Shown here: positions 16,916 through 25,602 of the stretch, in pieces
Numbering within the stretch: the stretch's first letter is position 1
Layout of the letters: the number at the start of each line of letters is the position of its first letter
NCBI RefSeq assembly: GCF_000526195.1
Contig: NZ_JAFP01000001.1
Coordinates: 1,028,001-1,092,000, forward strand
Reading direction: 5' to 3'
DNA: 64,000 nt
Source of the DNA: Hippea sp. KM1
GTDB taxonomy: Bacteria; Campylobacterota_A; Desulfurellia; Desulfurellales; Hippeaceae
Made by a program: the position numbers and the translations under genes
The notes under the pieces: generated by a model
Databases searched by the model: none
What the model was told of the DNA's origin: nothing
What the model saw: only the letters and a program-made list of their open reading frames with translations

Positions 16916-17675
16916 TATAAACCCCAACATAATCACCATTGGCGGGCTTCACCTAAGGTGGTATGGACTGGCCTATGCATTGGGTTTTGTTGCAGGATAC
17001 GCTTACTTAAACAGAAGGCTTAAGAAGCTAAACATAAAGGGTTTGATGGACGATGTCCTTTTGTATGCCGTTTTGGGCGTCATACTTGGGGGAAGATTGG
17101 GTTATGTGTTGATTTACAACCTCGGGTATTACATAAAACACCCGCAGGAGATCCTCTATATATGGCATGGAGGCATGAGCTTTCATGGTGGCCTGGTGGG
17201 TGTGGCAATAGCAGGTCTTCTTCTATCGAAGAAATACAACATAGACTTCTATACACTGGCCGATGAGGCTGTCGTTGTGGCGCCGATAGGGTTGTTTTTA
17301 GGAAGGATAGCAAACTTCATAAACGATGAGTTATGGGGGAGACCGACCGATCTGCCCTGGGGTGTGGCATTCCCATCGGGTGGGTTTATACCACGCCATC
17401 CCTCTCAGCTGTATGAGGCGTTCTTTGAAGGGGTTGTTCTATTCTCTATCATGATATTTTTCAGGGATAGGCTTATTGAGAAAAAGGGGGTAATGTTCTG
17501 GCTGTTTGTCTTTTTGTATGGTTTTTTCAGGTTTTTTATAGAGTTCACAAGAGAACCCGACCCACAGATAGGCTTCATATGGAAGCTAACGATGGGGCAG
17601 TGGCTGTGTCTGTCCATGATTGTTGTTTCTGCTATAGAACTATATAGAAGGTGGAATTATGATAAGCATAGATGA
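16899..17675 (+). CDS. lgt: Prolipoprotein diacylglyceryl transferase
   Basis: Inner-membrane enzyme that transfers diacylglycerol from phosphatidylglycerol to the lipobox cysteine of preprolipoproteins. At 258 residues with about seven hydrophobic helices it has normal size. The catalytic and lipid-binding signature is clear: GGLHLRWYGLAYALG near the N-terminus, YIWHGGMSFHGGLVG around 87-101, GRIANFINDELWGRPTD around 136-152, and RHPSQLYEAFFEG around 167-179. The start overlaps the SPOR gene, implying coupling. Its clients in this window include both Pal proteins and the FN3 lipoprotein. Confidence 0.97.
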   Translation: MIKYPNINPNIITIGGLHLRWYGLAYALGFVAGYAYLNRRLKKLNIKGLMDDVLLYAVLGVILGGRLGYVLIYNLGYYIKHPQEILYIWHGGMSFHGGLVGVAIAGLLLSKKYNIDFYTLADEAVVVAPIGLFLGRIANFINDELWGRPTDLPWGVAFPSGGFIPRHPSQLYEAFFEGVVLFSIMIFFRDRLIEKKGVMFWLFVFLYGFFRFFIEFTREPDPQIGFIWKLTMGQWLCLSMIVVSAIELYRRWNYDKHR

Positions 17676-18234
17676 GAAGAAAAGATTAATAAAACAGAAA
17701 AAAGACGAAGTGCCTCCCCATGTCTTGGAGATGGGGTTGAATATGCTCTTTATAGAGCCCAAAGAGATCATAGATAGAATAGAAGAGGGCAAGCAGATAG
17801 AGCTAATAAAATTGGACAACCTGGAAAATTCAAAAGCAGATACCGTATTGATAGACATCAGGGATATGCCTTACTCCTCAGAATTGGACACCATAGCCTC
17901 AAATAAATCCATAAAGCCAGAGTTGGGCGTCATCGTCTATGACATAATACTTGAGGAATATCAGGTTTACCTCCACAGGATATACCAAACCGATGCGATA
18001 GTATTCCCCTTAAAACCGCTGAATGAGAAAACCGCCGAAAAGATAATATTCATCGCCAATTCGATGGGCATATTGCCGATACCGTTCATAGAGAGCCTTG
18101 ATGAGCTATCAAAGATAAAAGAGATGTCATTCGTTGATGTATTGGCCACTAACGAATCAGATATGGATACGGATAAGCTCCTGCTTTCCATAGATCTTGA
18201 AAAGGAGATAGTAAGGTGTTTAAAGAGGCAATAG
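17659..18234 (+). CDS. Degenerate indole-3-glycerol-phosphate-synthase-like protein of unknown function
   Basis: A 191-residue soluble protein whose N-terminus (about 4-22) and central-to-late part (about 90-185) follow the order of conserved blocks in TrpC-type (beta/alpha)8 synthases: IVYDIILEEYQVYLHRIYQT, then TDAIVFPLKPL, a helix, GILPIPFIESLDEL and VDVLATNESDMDTD correspond to barrel strands 3-6. The catalytic lysine of the LxKDFxID block is replaced (VIVYDII), the other active-site EFKKxSPS segment is not recognisable, and strands 7-8 are missing. It is therefore unlikely to make indole-3-glycerol phosphate. It overlaps lgt by 17 bases and murC by 19, so it is embedded in the envelope operon; a regulatory or scaffolding role is possible. 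Homology is judged by eye. Confidence 0.6.
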   Translation: MISIDEKKRLIKQKKDEVPPHVLEMGLNMLFIEPKEIIDRIEEGKQIELIKLDNLENSKADTVLIDIRDMPYSSELDTIASNKSIKPELGVIVYDIILEEYQVYLHRIYQTDAIVFPLKPLNEKTAEKIIFIANSMGILPIPFIESLDELSKIKEMSFVDVLATNESDMDTDKLLLSIDLEKEIVRCLKRQ

Positions 18235-19598
18235 ATAACGCAAAGAAGATCCACTTCGTCGGTATTGGTGGTGTGGGCATGAGCTCAATCGCACAATACC
18301 TTCTGTCCAAGGGATATACCATAACGGGCTCGGATATAGAGGAAAATTCCTATGTGGAGAAGCTAAAAAGCCAGGGCGTAAAAATCTATATCGGACACTC
18401 ACTGAGCAATATAGAAGAGGATGTGGATTTAGTTGTTGCATCCTCAGCCGTAAAAAACGACAACATAGAGCTCGTTCAGGCCGACAAGCTCAACATACCC
18501 ACCGTAAAGAGGTATCAGCTGCTGGCGTATCTTGTAAACAACTCAAACTCCATAGCCGTTGCAGGGTCTCACGGCAAGACCACCACAACATCGCTCTGCG
18601 CATCGCTTCTAAAGAATGCAGGCTTAGACCCAACGGCCATAATAGGCGGCAAGCTAAGAAACATAAACAACAATGTCATAATAGGAAACGGCGATCATCT
18701 AATCGTTGAGGCAGACGAAAGCGACGGCGGGTTTTTACTTCTGAATCCAAGAATAGGCATAGTCACCAACATAGACAACGACCATCTGGGATTTTATGGA
18801 AATTTTGACAACGAAAAACTGGCGTTCTTCGACTTTATGGAGAATTCGGAGAAACTCATAATAAACTTAGATGACCCCATCATAAAACAGTGGAAAAATC
18901 CGCAGAAGAAGAGCGATCTTATAACCTATAGCATAAAATCAAAAAAGGCCTGCGTGTATGCATACGACATAGAAGCCACAGCATTGGGGAGCAGATTCAG
19001 CGTAAAGACACCATCAAAGAGAATAGAGGATCTGAACCTAAAGATCATAGGCCAGCACAACATATCCAATGCCTTAGCGGTTATCGGCCTTGCAGAGATT
19101 TTGGGTATTGATGAGGAGATAGTAAGACACACGCTGATGCAGTTTGAGGGCGTGGATAGAAGGTTTACCTATATAGGCGATTATAATAAGCTAAAGGTGT
19201 TCGATGACTATGCCCACCATCCAACAGAGATAAAGGCGACCCTGAAAGCAGCAAACCTCATAAGCAAGAACATCTATGCCGTTTTTCAACCACATCGGTT
19301 TTCACGAACGGCTTATCTGATGGATGAGTTTGCAAATAGCTTTAAGAATGTAAAGAGGGTCTTCATCCTGGACATATACGCAGCAGCCGAGCCGCCAATG
19401 GACGGTATAGACTCGCAGGTGCTAACCCAGAAGGTAAACGAGATATCGGCAAATGCCGTCTATATAACAAACGAGGAGATGCTAAAGAAACATTTGAATC
19501 AAATAGACGAAGAGGGCGTTTTGGTGGCTTTGGGTGCCGGCAGCGTGAGCAAGATAATAAGAAAAATAACCGATGATTACAAAACTTCTGCCGCTTGA
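18216..19598 (+). CDS. murC: UDP-N-acetylmuramate--L-alanine ligase
   Basis: First of the Mur ligases, adding L-Ala to UDP-MurNAc with ATP in the cytoplasm. At 460 residues it has the usual three domains: N-terminal UDP-binding (HFVGIGGVGMSSIAQYLL), central ATPase with GSHGKTTTTSLCASLL at about 111-126, and a C-terminal domain with FDDYAHHPTEIKATL and FQPHRFSRT. The start is GTG, with AAAGGAGAT six bases upstream inside the preceding gene. The 3' end overlaps murB by 26 bases. Confidence 0.98.
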   Translation: MFKEAIDNAKKIHFVGIGGVGMSSIAQYLLSKGYTITGSDIEENSYVEKLKSQGVKIYIGHSLSNIEEDVDLVVASSAVKNDNIELVQADKLNIPTVKRYQLLAYLVNNSNSIAVAGSHGKTTTTSLCASLLKNAGLDPTAIIGGKLRNINNNVIIGNGDHLIVEADESDGGFLLLNPRIGIVTNIDNDHLGFYGNFDNEKLAFFDFMENSEKLIINLDDPIIKQWKNPQKKSDLITYSIKSKKACVYAYDIEATALGSRFSVKTPSKRIEDLNLKIIGQHNISNALAVIGLAEILGIDEEIVRHTLMQFEGVDRRFTYIGDYNKLKVFDDYAHHPTEIKATLKAANLISKNIYAVFQPHRFSRTAYLMDEFANSFKNVKRVFILDIYAAAEPPMDGIDSQVLTQKVNEISANAVYITNEEMLKKHLNQIDEEGVLVALGAGSVSKIIRKITDDYKTSAA

Positions 19599-20370
19599 GA
19601 AGATAACGACAATAAGACAAGACGGTTCTATTTGGGTGCACCATATAGAAACAGAGGACGATTGCAAGATGGCCGAAATGGTGATTGGCCATGGAAGCAA
19701 CCTGCTCATTAAGCAGGCCAGGGAGGTGTATAAGCTCTCAGAGCGGTTTAATTACATAAAACAACAGGGCGACAGATTACTCGTCGGCGGGGCAACGCCG
19801 ATAAGGCAAATACTTAGATACTGCCTTGCAAACGGATTAACCGGTATGGAGTTCTTAACGGGTGTCCCTGCCTCCTTGGGGGGTGTTGTGTATATGAACG
19901 CAGGGGCCTTTGGCGACCAGATGGGCGATATTGTTGATTATATAAGGGTATTTGATTTAAAAGAGAAAGCTTCTAAACTTGTCAACGGCATACGCTTTTC
20001 TTACAGAAACACCAACATAGACGGCATCATACTTGAGGCGGCCTTAAAGCTAAAACGCAAAGATAGGGGCCTGATAAAGAGCAAAATGGAGAATGTTATA
20101 AAAAGAAGGTTAAAATCCGCTCACATAAAAAACACCTTTGGCAGCGTATTCAAAAACCCGCAGGAAAAACCGGCAGGGTGGCTAATCGAAAGGGTAGGGC
20201 TAAAGGGTTTTAAGAAAAACACCGCCATGATATCGCCAAAGCATGCAAATTATATCCTGGGGTTGGGCAGGGCAAGGATAGATGATATACTCTATTTGAT
20301 AGATATGGCCAAAGAGAGGGTTTTGAAAACCTTTGGCATTGAACTCTCAGAAGAGGTGGTAATACTATGA
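19573..20370 (+). CDS. murB: UDP-N-acetylenolpyruvoylglucosamine reductase
   Basis: FAD enzyme that reduces UDP-GlcNAc-enolpyruvate to UDP-MurNAc using NADPH, the step before MurC. The FAD-binding domain contains GHGSNLLI and EFLTGVPASLGGVVYMNAG; SYRNTN and GSVFKNP provide the substrate and proton-donor regions, and the Glu of the final SEEVV corresponds to the catalytic glutamate. At 265 residues it is somewhat short for the family because the N-terminus is trimmed. It overlaps murC by 26 bases and ddl by four (ATGA). Confidence 0.95.
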   Translation: MITKLLPLEKITTIRQDGSIWVHHIETEDDCKMAEMVIGHGSNLLIKQAREVYKLSERFNYIKQQGDRLLVGGATPIRQILRYCLANGLTGMEFLTGVPASLGGVVYMNAGAFGDQMGDIVDYIRVFDLKEKASKLVNGIRFSYRNTNIDGIILEAALKLKRKDRGLIKSKMENVIKRRLKSAHIKNTFGSVFKNPQEKPAGWLIERVGLKGFKKNTAMISPKHANYILGLGRARIDDILYLIDMAKERVLKTFGIELSEEVVIL

Positions 20371-21251
20371 AGGTGGCTGTAATTTGTGGGGGAAACTCCT
20401 CAGAGAGGGAAGTATCCATAATCACGGGCAATGCCGTCTATAACGGCCTGCTTAAGAACTTCGAGGCGGAGTGTATCGTATGCGATACAGCCAAGGATTG
20501 CATAAATAAGGTGCTAAAGAGCAACGCATCTGTGGTTTTTGTTGCCCTTCACGGTGGATTTGGAGAAAACGGCCAGATTCAGGCCACATTTGAATCGTTG
20601 GGCATAAAATACACCGGCTGCTCCTTTAGCGAAAGCAACATAGCCATGAACAAGTTTGCCACAAAATCCATACTCAAAAGCATGAACATCCCCACATCAC
20701 CCTTTAAGCTGGTAAGAAGCTTAGAGGAACTCCAGCAGGTCGATTTCTATCCCATCTGCTTAAAGCCCAATGCAGAGGGCTCAAGCGTGGATGTGAATTT
20801 TGCAGATACAAGGGAACAAGCAACAACAATAGCAGAAAAGCTGCTCAACAAATACGGCGAGATTTTGGTGGAGAAGAAACTCAACGGTAAGGAGCTAACC
20901 GTAGGCATTCTATTTGGCAAACCGTTAGAGGTTATAGAGATAAGACCCAAGAAGGGTTTTTATGATTACAAAAACAAATACACTCAAGGAGCAACAGACT
21001 ATATAGTGCCTGCACCCCTGCCTGAGAACATCACAAACCTAACAAAGCAGATAGCAAAAAGGGCGTTTTATGCAATAGGTTGCAAAGGGTATGCCAGGGT
21101 TGATATGATATTGGAAGGGAATGTGCCGTATGTGCTTGAGATAAACACCATACCCGGTATGACACCCACAAGCCTGCTTCCCAAGGCGGCTCAGGCTTCA
21201 GGCATAACATTTGAGGAGCTGGTAAAACTGATTGTGGAAGGGGCATGTTAG
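20367..21251 (+). CDS. ddl: D-alanine--D-alanine ligase
   Basis: ATP-grasp enzyme forming the D-Ala-D-Ala end of the peptidoglycan stem peptide. Key segments: GGNSSEREVSIITG (first substrate), ALHGGFGENGQIQ, the central KPNAEGSSVDV loop, and EINTIPGMTPTSLLPKAA with the magnesium ligands Glu and Asn. Length (294) is normal. The start overlaps the murB stop as ATGA and the stop overlaps ftsQ by seven bases, consistent with tightly coupled translation. Confidence 0.97.
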   Translation: MKVAVICGGNSSEREVSIITGNAVYNGLLKNFEAECIVCDTAKDCINKVLKSNASVVFVALHGGFGENGQIQATFESLGIKYTGCSFSESNIAMNKFATKSILKSMNIPTSPFKLVRSLEELQQVDFYPICLKPNAEGSSVDVNFADTREQATTIAEKLLNKYGEILVEKKLNGKELTVGILFGKPLEVIEIRPKKGFYDYKNKYTQGATDYIVPAPLPENITNLTKQIAKRAFYAIGCKGYARVDMILEGNVPYVLEINTIPGMTPTSLLPKAAQASGITFEELVKLIVEGAC

Positions 21252-22030
21252 ATTACAAAGACCTTAAAAACGAAACAACAAAGCAAAAAAGGGGCATAGA
21301 CATAAAATTCCTTATCAACATAGCAAAACTAACCGTAAGCCTTGTCGCATTAGGGGGCTTTTTTGTTCTGTTGGCTTATGGATACAACCAATACTCATCC
21401 AGGTTCGCAAAACTCAGATACATCGTCATAGAGGGCAATAGTGTATTGCCCAAAAAACTAATAAGCAGCCTGACAACAAAGGGAAAATCCCTCAAGCTTA
21501 AAGAATACAGAGAGGATTTAATATACCTAAACCTCATATCCAATCCATGGATAAAAGAGGCCCACCTGGCCAAGATATTCCCCGATACGATGTATATAAA
21601 AATCAAAGAAAAAGAGCCCAAAGGCATGCTGATCTTTAACAAAACCACATACATCATAGACGAAAACGGCTCTGTTATAGACACATACAAACCGTATTTA
21701 AGGCTGCCGTCTTTGAAGAAGATCACCATAGACAAAAAGTCGTTCTTAAACAACAAAACCCTGCTAAGATCCGTAATGAATATATATGAAAAATTAGACA
21801 AAGTGGAAAAAATAAATTATATTGAAATAGTGTCTAATAGCTATCAGCTGGTTCACTTTAAAGGTGGTTTGAATGTCGCCGTTAACAGCTTTGATTGTCC
21901 TGAAAAAGCCATAGTGAGATTGAAGGAAAAGTGGAGTTATCTGTATTCTTTAAAAGATAGATTGGACAGTGTCAGTATTTGTTTCGACAACAAATTCGTT
22001 TTAAGGTGGAAAAAAGGAGTTAAAAGGTGA
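21245..22030 (+). CDS. ftsQ: Cell division protein FtsQ
   Basis: Bitopic inner-membrane divisome protein that links early and late components. Residues 1-25 are cytoplasmic, 26-47 form the transmembrane helix (ISAK-type stretch NIAKLTVSLVALGGFFVLLA), and about 55-125 make up the POTRA domain beginning LRYIVIEGNSVLPKKLI. The rest is the FtsQ/DivIB beta domain (IIDENGSVIDTYKPYLRLPS). Sequence conservation is low, as usual for FtsQ; position between ddl and ftsA makes the call firm. The stop overlaps the ftsA GTG. Confidence 0.93.
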   Translation: MLDYKDLKNETTKQKRGIDIKFLINIAKLTVSLVALGGFFVLLAYGYNQYSSRFAKLRYIVIEGNSVLPKKLISSLTTKGKSLKLKEYREDLIYLNLISNPWIKEAHLAKIFPDTMYIKIKEKEPKGMLIFNKTTYIIDENGSVIDTYKPYLRLPSLKKITIDKKSFLNNKTLLRSVMNIYEKLDKVEKINYIEIVSNSYQLVHFKGGLNVAVNSFDCPEKAIVRLKEKWSYLYSLKDRLDSVSICFDNKFVLRWKKGVKR

Positions 22031-23283
22031 ACGAGGTAAACCAGAGGGATATTGTTGTAGGGTTAGACATAGGCACAACAAAGGTATGCGCTATTGTTGG
22101 CAAGAAGACCCCTGAGGGTCAGATAAAGATCATAGGCATAGGTCAGACACCGTCAAAGGGCCTTAGAAAGGGAGTGGTTATCAACATAGACGAGGCTGTC
22201 CTATCCATAAAGAGGGCTGTGGCCTATGCAGAAAGAATGAGTGGCATAAAAATAGACAGCGTATGGACAGGCATCGCAGGCGGTCATATCCGCTCATACA
22301 ACTCAAACGGCGTGGTCGCCATAAAGAACATGGAGGTATCTGAATCCGACATAAGAAGGGTTATAGATGCGGCCAAAGCCGTTGCGATACCACCCGATAA
22401 GGAGATAATCCATATCATACCGCAGGAATTTATAGTGGACGACCAAAGCGGCATCAGAGACCCCAGAGGGATGAACGGAACAAGGTTAGAGGTTAAGGTC
22501 CACATAGTAACCGGATCTGTCACAAATGTGCAGAACATAATCAAGTGCTGCAACAGGAGCGGGCTTAGGGTAAAAAACATCGTCTTACAACCCATCGCAT
22601 CGAGCTATTCCATTCTCCTTCCAGAGGAGAAAGACCTTGGTGTAGGTTTGATAGATATTGGTGGAGGAACAACGGATGTGGCTATATTCGCCTCCAATGC
22701 CATAAAACACACATCGGTTTTAGCCATAGGTGGCGACCATGTGACAAACGACATAGCCATAGGCCTAAGAACCCCGTTTAAAGAGGCTGAGGAGATAAAG
22801 AAAAAATACGGCTGCGCCTTATCGGATATGGTGTCTGAGGATGAAATCATAGAGATACCGGGTATAGGCGACAGAAAATCCAGGCAGATACCCAAAAAAC
22901 TCCTAAGCGAAATTATAGAACCGAGAATGGAGGAGATATACTCCTTAGTCAGGGAAGATTTAGAAAAGAGAAACCTCATGCCGCTTCTTGCCGGCGGTAT
23001 TGTCATAACAGGGGGCTCTGCCTTAATGAGCGGGGCTTTGGAGTTGGCCGAAAGGCAATTTGAGCTCCCGATAAGGCTGGGTAAGCCCCGAGGTATAGTT
23101 GGATTAAAAGACGCCGTTGACAACCCGATGTATGCAACAGGCGTTGGGCTTGTAATTTACGGATTTACAAAGGAAGAAGAGGAAGAGGATCTGAATTTAG
23201 AGATAGGCAAGGGCAGGGATGACGATAGCCTCTTTTCGGTTATCCTCAAAAAGATGAAAAGCTGGGTTAAAGAAATGTTTTAA
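22027..23283 (+). CDS. ftsA: Cell division protein FtsA
   Basis: Actin-like ATPase that anchors FtsZ to the membrane. Nucleotide-binding motifs are GLDIGTTKVCAIVG (phosphate 1), DIGGGTTDVAIF (phosphate 2) and GGIVITGGSALMSG (adenosine). The 1C domain is seen at about 85-165. The C-terminus, KKMKSWVKEMF, is a plausible amphipathic membrane-targeting helix. The start codon is GTG, overlapping the ftsQ stop as GTGA. ftsZ begins 11 bases downstream with its own ribosome site. Confidence 0.98.
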   Translation: MNEVNQRDIVVGLDIGTTKVCAIVGKKTPEGQIKIIGIGQTPSKGLRKGVVINIDEAVLSIKRAVAYAERMSGIKIDSVWTGIAGGHIRSYNSNGVVAIKNMEVSESDIRRVIDAAKAVAIPPDKEIIHIIPQEFIVDDQSGIRDPRGMNGTRLEVKVHIVTGSVTNVQNIIKCCNRSGLRVKNIVLQPIASSYSILLPEEKDLGVGLIDIGGGTTDVAIFASNAIKHTSVLAIGGDHVTNDIAIGLRTPFKEAEEIKKKYGCALSDMVSEDEIIEIPGIGDRKSRQIPKKLLSEIIEPRMEEIYSLVREDLEKRNLMPLLAGGIVITGGSALMSGALELAERQFELPIRLGKPRGIVGLKDAVDNPMYATGVGLVIYGFTKEEEEEDLNLEIGKGRDDDSLFSVILKKMKSWVKEMF

Positions 23284-23294
23284 TGGAGGCATAA

Positions 23295-24428
23295 ATGGCT
23301 AAGCAGGAAAAGTTGGACTATTCTATAGGTGCGATAATAAAGGTTGTGGGCGTTGGCGGCGGCGGCAGCAATGCCGTTAATACCATGATTACCCACGGTA
23401 TAAAGAATGTGGAGTTTATCAGCGCAAACACCGATATACAGGCATTGGGCGTATCGCTTGCCCAAACAAAGCTCCAATTGGGTAAAAAGCTAACAAGGGG
23501 CCTGGGTGCTGGAAGCGACCCAGAGAAGGGCAGAAGGGCGGCAGAAGAGAGTATAGAGGAGATAGAAAACGCACTGGCCGGCTCCGATATGGTCTTTATA
23601 GCAGCCGGTATGGGTGGCGGCACAGGCACGGGGGCATCACCCGTTATAGCCAAGGTTGCAAAGGATATAGGCGCTCTTACCATAGCCGTTGTAACCAAGC
23701 CATTTGACATGGAAGGCAAGATAAAGAAGGAAATAGCCCTAAAGGGCATTGAGGAGCTCAAAGGCATTGTTGATAGTATAATCGTCATACCCAACCAGAA
23801 GCTTATGGACATATACAAGAACCTGCCACTGCTTGAGGCCTTCAAAAAGGCAGACGATATACTCAGGCAGGCCGTGCAGAGCATCGTGGAGCTTATATAC
23901 AAACAGCCGAATTCACAGATCATCATGAACATAGACTTTGCAGATGTTGTTTCTGTAATGAAAGAAAAGGGCGTCGCCTTGATGGGCGTTGGTGAGGCAT
24001 CCTCAGAAAACGGTGAAAACAGGGTAAAAAGGGCCACAGAGATGGCCATATCCAACCCGCTACTGGAAAATACATCCATCAAGGGCGCAAAGGGTATCTT
24101 AATGAACATAACAGCCGGAAAGAACTTCGGCCTGGATGAGTTTAACGAGGCAACCTCTATAATCGAGCAGAACATGAACCCAAAAGCCCTATTCAAGCAC
24201 GGATTTGTTCTGGATGAAAGCATGGGAGAAAGGGTAAGGATAACCATCATAGCAACCGGTTTCAGCGAAGCAACAGCTCAGCAGCAGAGCAGAAATATAA
24301 TAAACAGGCCGGGGTATAGAAAGCTGGATTCCAAAACACTAAACGAGATTAAGAAGGAGACGGCTATCCCGATAGATGATGAGAGGGATATACCGGCATA
24401 CATAAGAAGGAAAAGGGTCGAAAATTGA
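23295..24428 (+). CDS. ftsZ: Cell division protein FtsZ
   Basis: Tubulin-like GTPase that forms the division ring. The 377-residue protein shows [16 protein letters not shown] near the N-terminus, the GTP signature [10 protein letters not shown] at about 108-117, and NIDFADV in the synergy region. The C-terminal peptide [10 protein letters not shown], which binds FtsA, is intact. The unstructured linker is short. A GGAGG site precedes the ATG. Its stop overlaps the plsY start. Confidence 0.99.
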   Translation: MAKQEKLDYSIGAIIKVVGVGGGGSNAVNTMITHGIKNVEFISANTDIQALGVSLAQTKLQLGKKLTRGLGAGSDPEKGRRAAEESIEEIENALAGSDMVFIAAGMGGGTGTGASPVIAKVAKDIGALTIAVVTKPFDMEGKIKKEIALKGIEELKGIVDSIIVIPNQKLMDIYKNLPLLEAFKKADDILRQAVQSIVELIYKQPNSQIIMNIDFADVVSVMKEKGVALMGVGEASSENGENRVKRATEMAISNPLLENTSIKGAKGILMNITAGKNFGLDEFNEATSIIEQNMNPKALFKHGFVLDESMGERVRITIIATGFSEATAQQQSRNIINRPGYRKLDSKTLNEIKKETAIPIDDERDIPAYIRRKRVEN

Positions 24429-25009
24429 TAGAGTATGCTATCGCTCTGCTGGGTTCATTCCTCCTGGGCAGCATACCGTTTGGATGGATCATTGCCAAGC
24501 TTAAGGGCATTGATGTAAAAAAGAAGGGCAGCGGCAACATAGGCGCAACGAATGTCTATAGGGTCGTTGGAAAAAAGGAAGGGGCCTTAACCCTTCTGCT
24601 TGACCTTCTGAAGGGCACTTTGGCTGTAACGGTCTTCTCCTTAGTCTATAAAAACAACGCATACATCCCCTATCTTAGTGCTCTTGGCGTTGTTTTAGGC
24701 CATGATTTCAGCGTATTTCTTAAATTCAAGGGAGGCAAGGGCGTGGCAACAACCTATGGCGCCACCCTGATAATATATCCCTTAGCCTCAGTTTCCGGTA
24801 TGGCCATATGGATTGCCATATTACTGTTGAGCAAATACTCATCCTTGGCAGCCATAGTGTCATTTGGGATTTCAACGCTTGTTGCAATAAGCAGCAACGA
24901 CTATTTGGTTAGGATTCTCTTTATAGTGTTGTATGGTCTAATGTTAATTAGACATAGGGAAAACATCGCAAGGCTATTTTCCAGACAGGAGAGTAAGATA
25001 AATATTTGA
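24425..25009 (+). CDS. plsY: Acyl-phosphate:glycerol-3-phosphate acyltransferase
   Basis: Polytopic inner-membrane enzyme that acylates glycerol-3-phosphate from acyl-phosphate, the first step of phospholipid synthesis. At 194 residues with about five hydrophobic segments it fits PlsY. The conserved motifs [25 protein letters not shown] (motif 1), [18 protein letters not shown] (motif 2) and the late RHRENIARL are present. The start is TTG, inferred from its four-base overlap with the ftsZ stop (TTGA) and agreement with the family N-terminus. Confidence 0.96.
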   Translation: MIEYAIALLGSFLLGSIPFGWIIAKLKGIDVKKKGSGNIGATNVYRVVGKKEGALTLLLDLLKGTLAVTVFSLVYKNNAYIPYLSALGVVLGHDFSVFLKFKGGKGVATTYGATLIIYPLASVSGMAIWIAILLLSKYSSLAAIVSFGISTLVAISSNDYLVRILFIVLYGLMLIRHRENIARLFSRQESKINI

Positions 25010-25045
25010 GTTTTTACAAATAATTGTGTATAAAGGTCGTGGCTT

Positions 25046-25327
25046 ATGGCGTTAAACAAGAGAGAGATTGAGCTTTTGGCAGACAAGATAACGGTAAACC
25101 TCATCAAAGACGGCAACATAAAGCTAAACAAGGATATATCCCTCCTAAAAACCATAGCAAAGGAAGTATTAGAGGAAGACGCACAAAAGGAGAGGGAGAT
25201 CGACCTAAAAACCAAAGAACTCTTAAAGGAATACTCCTCAGAGATCGAAAAAGAAGGGGCCGATACATCCAAGCTCTTCATAATGGCCAAGAAGAAGGTA
25301 GCAAAACAGGAAGGGTTCTTGCTATGA
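25046..25327 (+). CDS. DUF507 family protein (first of a tandem pair)
   Basis: A 93-residue, strongly charged, mostly helical protein of the DUF507 family; function unknown. It reads NKREIELLADKITVNLIKDG and continues with alternating Glu/Lys-rich helices, without membrane segments. The stop overlaps the second DUF507 gene by four bases, so the two are made together and may form a heterodimer. It sits between plsY and carA; neighbours do not indicate a role. Confidence 0.8.
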   Translation: MALNKREIELLADKITVNLIKDGNIKLNKDISLLKTIAKEVLEEDAQKEREIDLKTKELLKEYSSEIEKEGADTSKLFIMAKKKVAKQEGFLL

Positions 25328-25602
25328 GATACAGCAGCGCAAGGATAAGGCATCTGGCAAAAAAGATAGTAAAAAGGGCAACAGAGGAGGGCATCATAGA
25401 GATTACAACAACAGAAAAACTCGTAATAAACACCATCTCAGAGACGATGGAGAAATACTTTTCCATAGAGGATGAGGTTTACAACAAGGTCGTGGAGGAG
25501 TTGCAAAAGAGAAGCAAGAAGCTGATACCCGGCAGCATGGAGTGGAAGGTGGCTTTTAACAAAGCCTATGAAGAGGAAATGAGCAGAAGGTTGTTGAAAT
25601 GA
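25324..25602 (+). CDS. DUF507 family protein (second of a tandem pair)
   Basis: A 92-residue relative of the preceding protein, beginning RYSSARIRHLAKKIVKRATE and ending SMEWKVAFNKAYEEEMSRRL, which is typical of DUF507. Basic N-terminus and acidic middle suggest a helical bundle. Sequence has diverged well beyond a recent duplication. It is coupled by ATGA overlaps to the genes on both sides. Function unknown. Confidence 0.8.
   Translation: MRYSSARIRHLAKKIVKRATEEGIIEITTTEKLVINTISETMEKYFSIEDEVYNKVVEELQKRSKKLIPGSMEWKVAFNKAYEEEMSRRLLK

Noticed and set aside
23318-24250. Open frame of 310 codons antisense to ftsZ
   Set aside because: Composition is the mirror image of the conserved ftsZ coding frame, with no domain or ribosome site.
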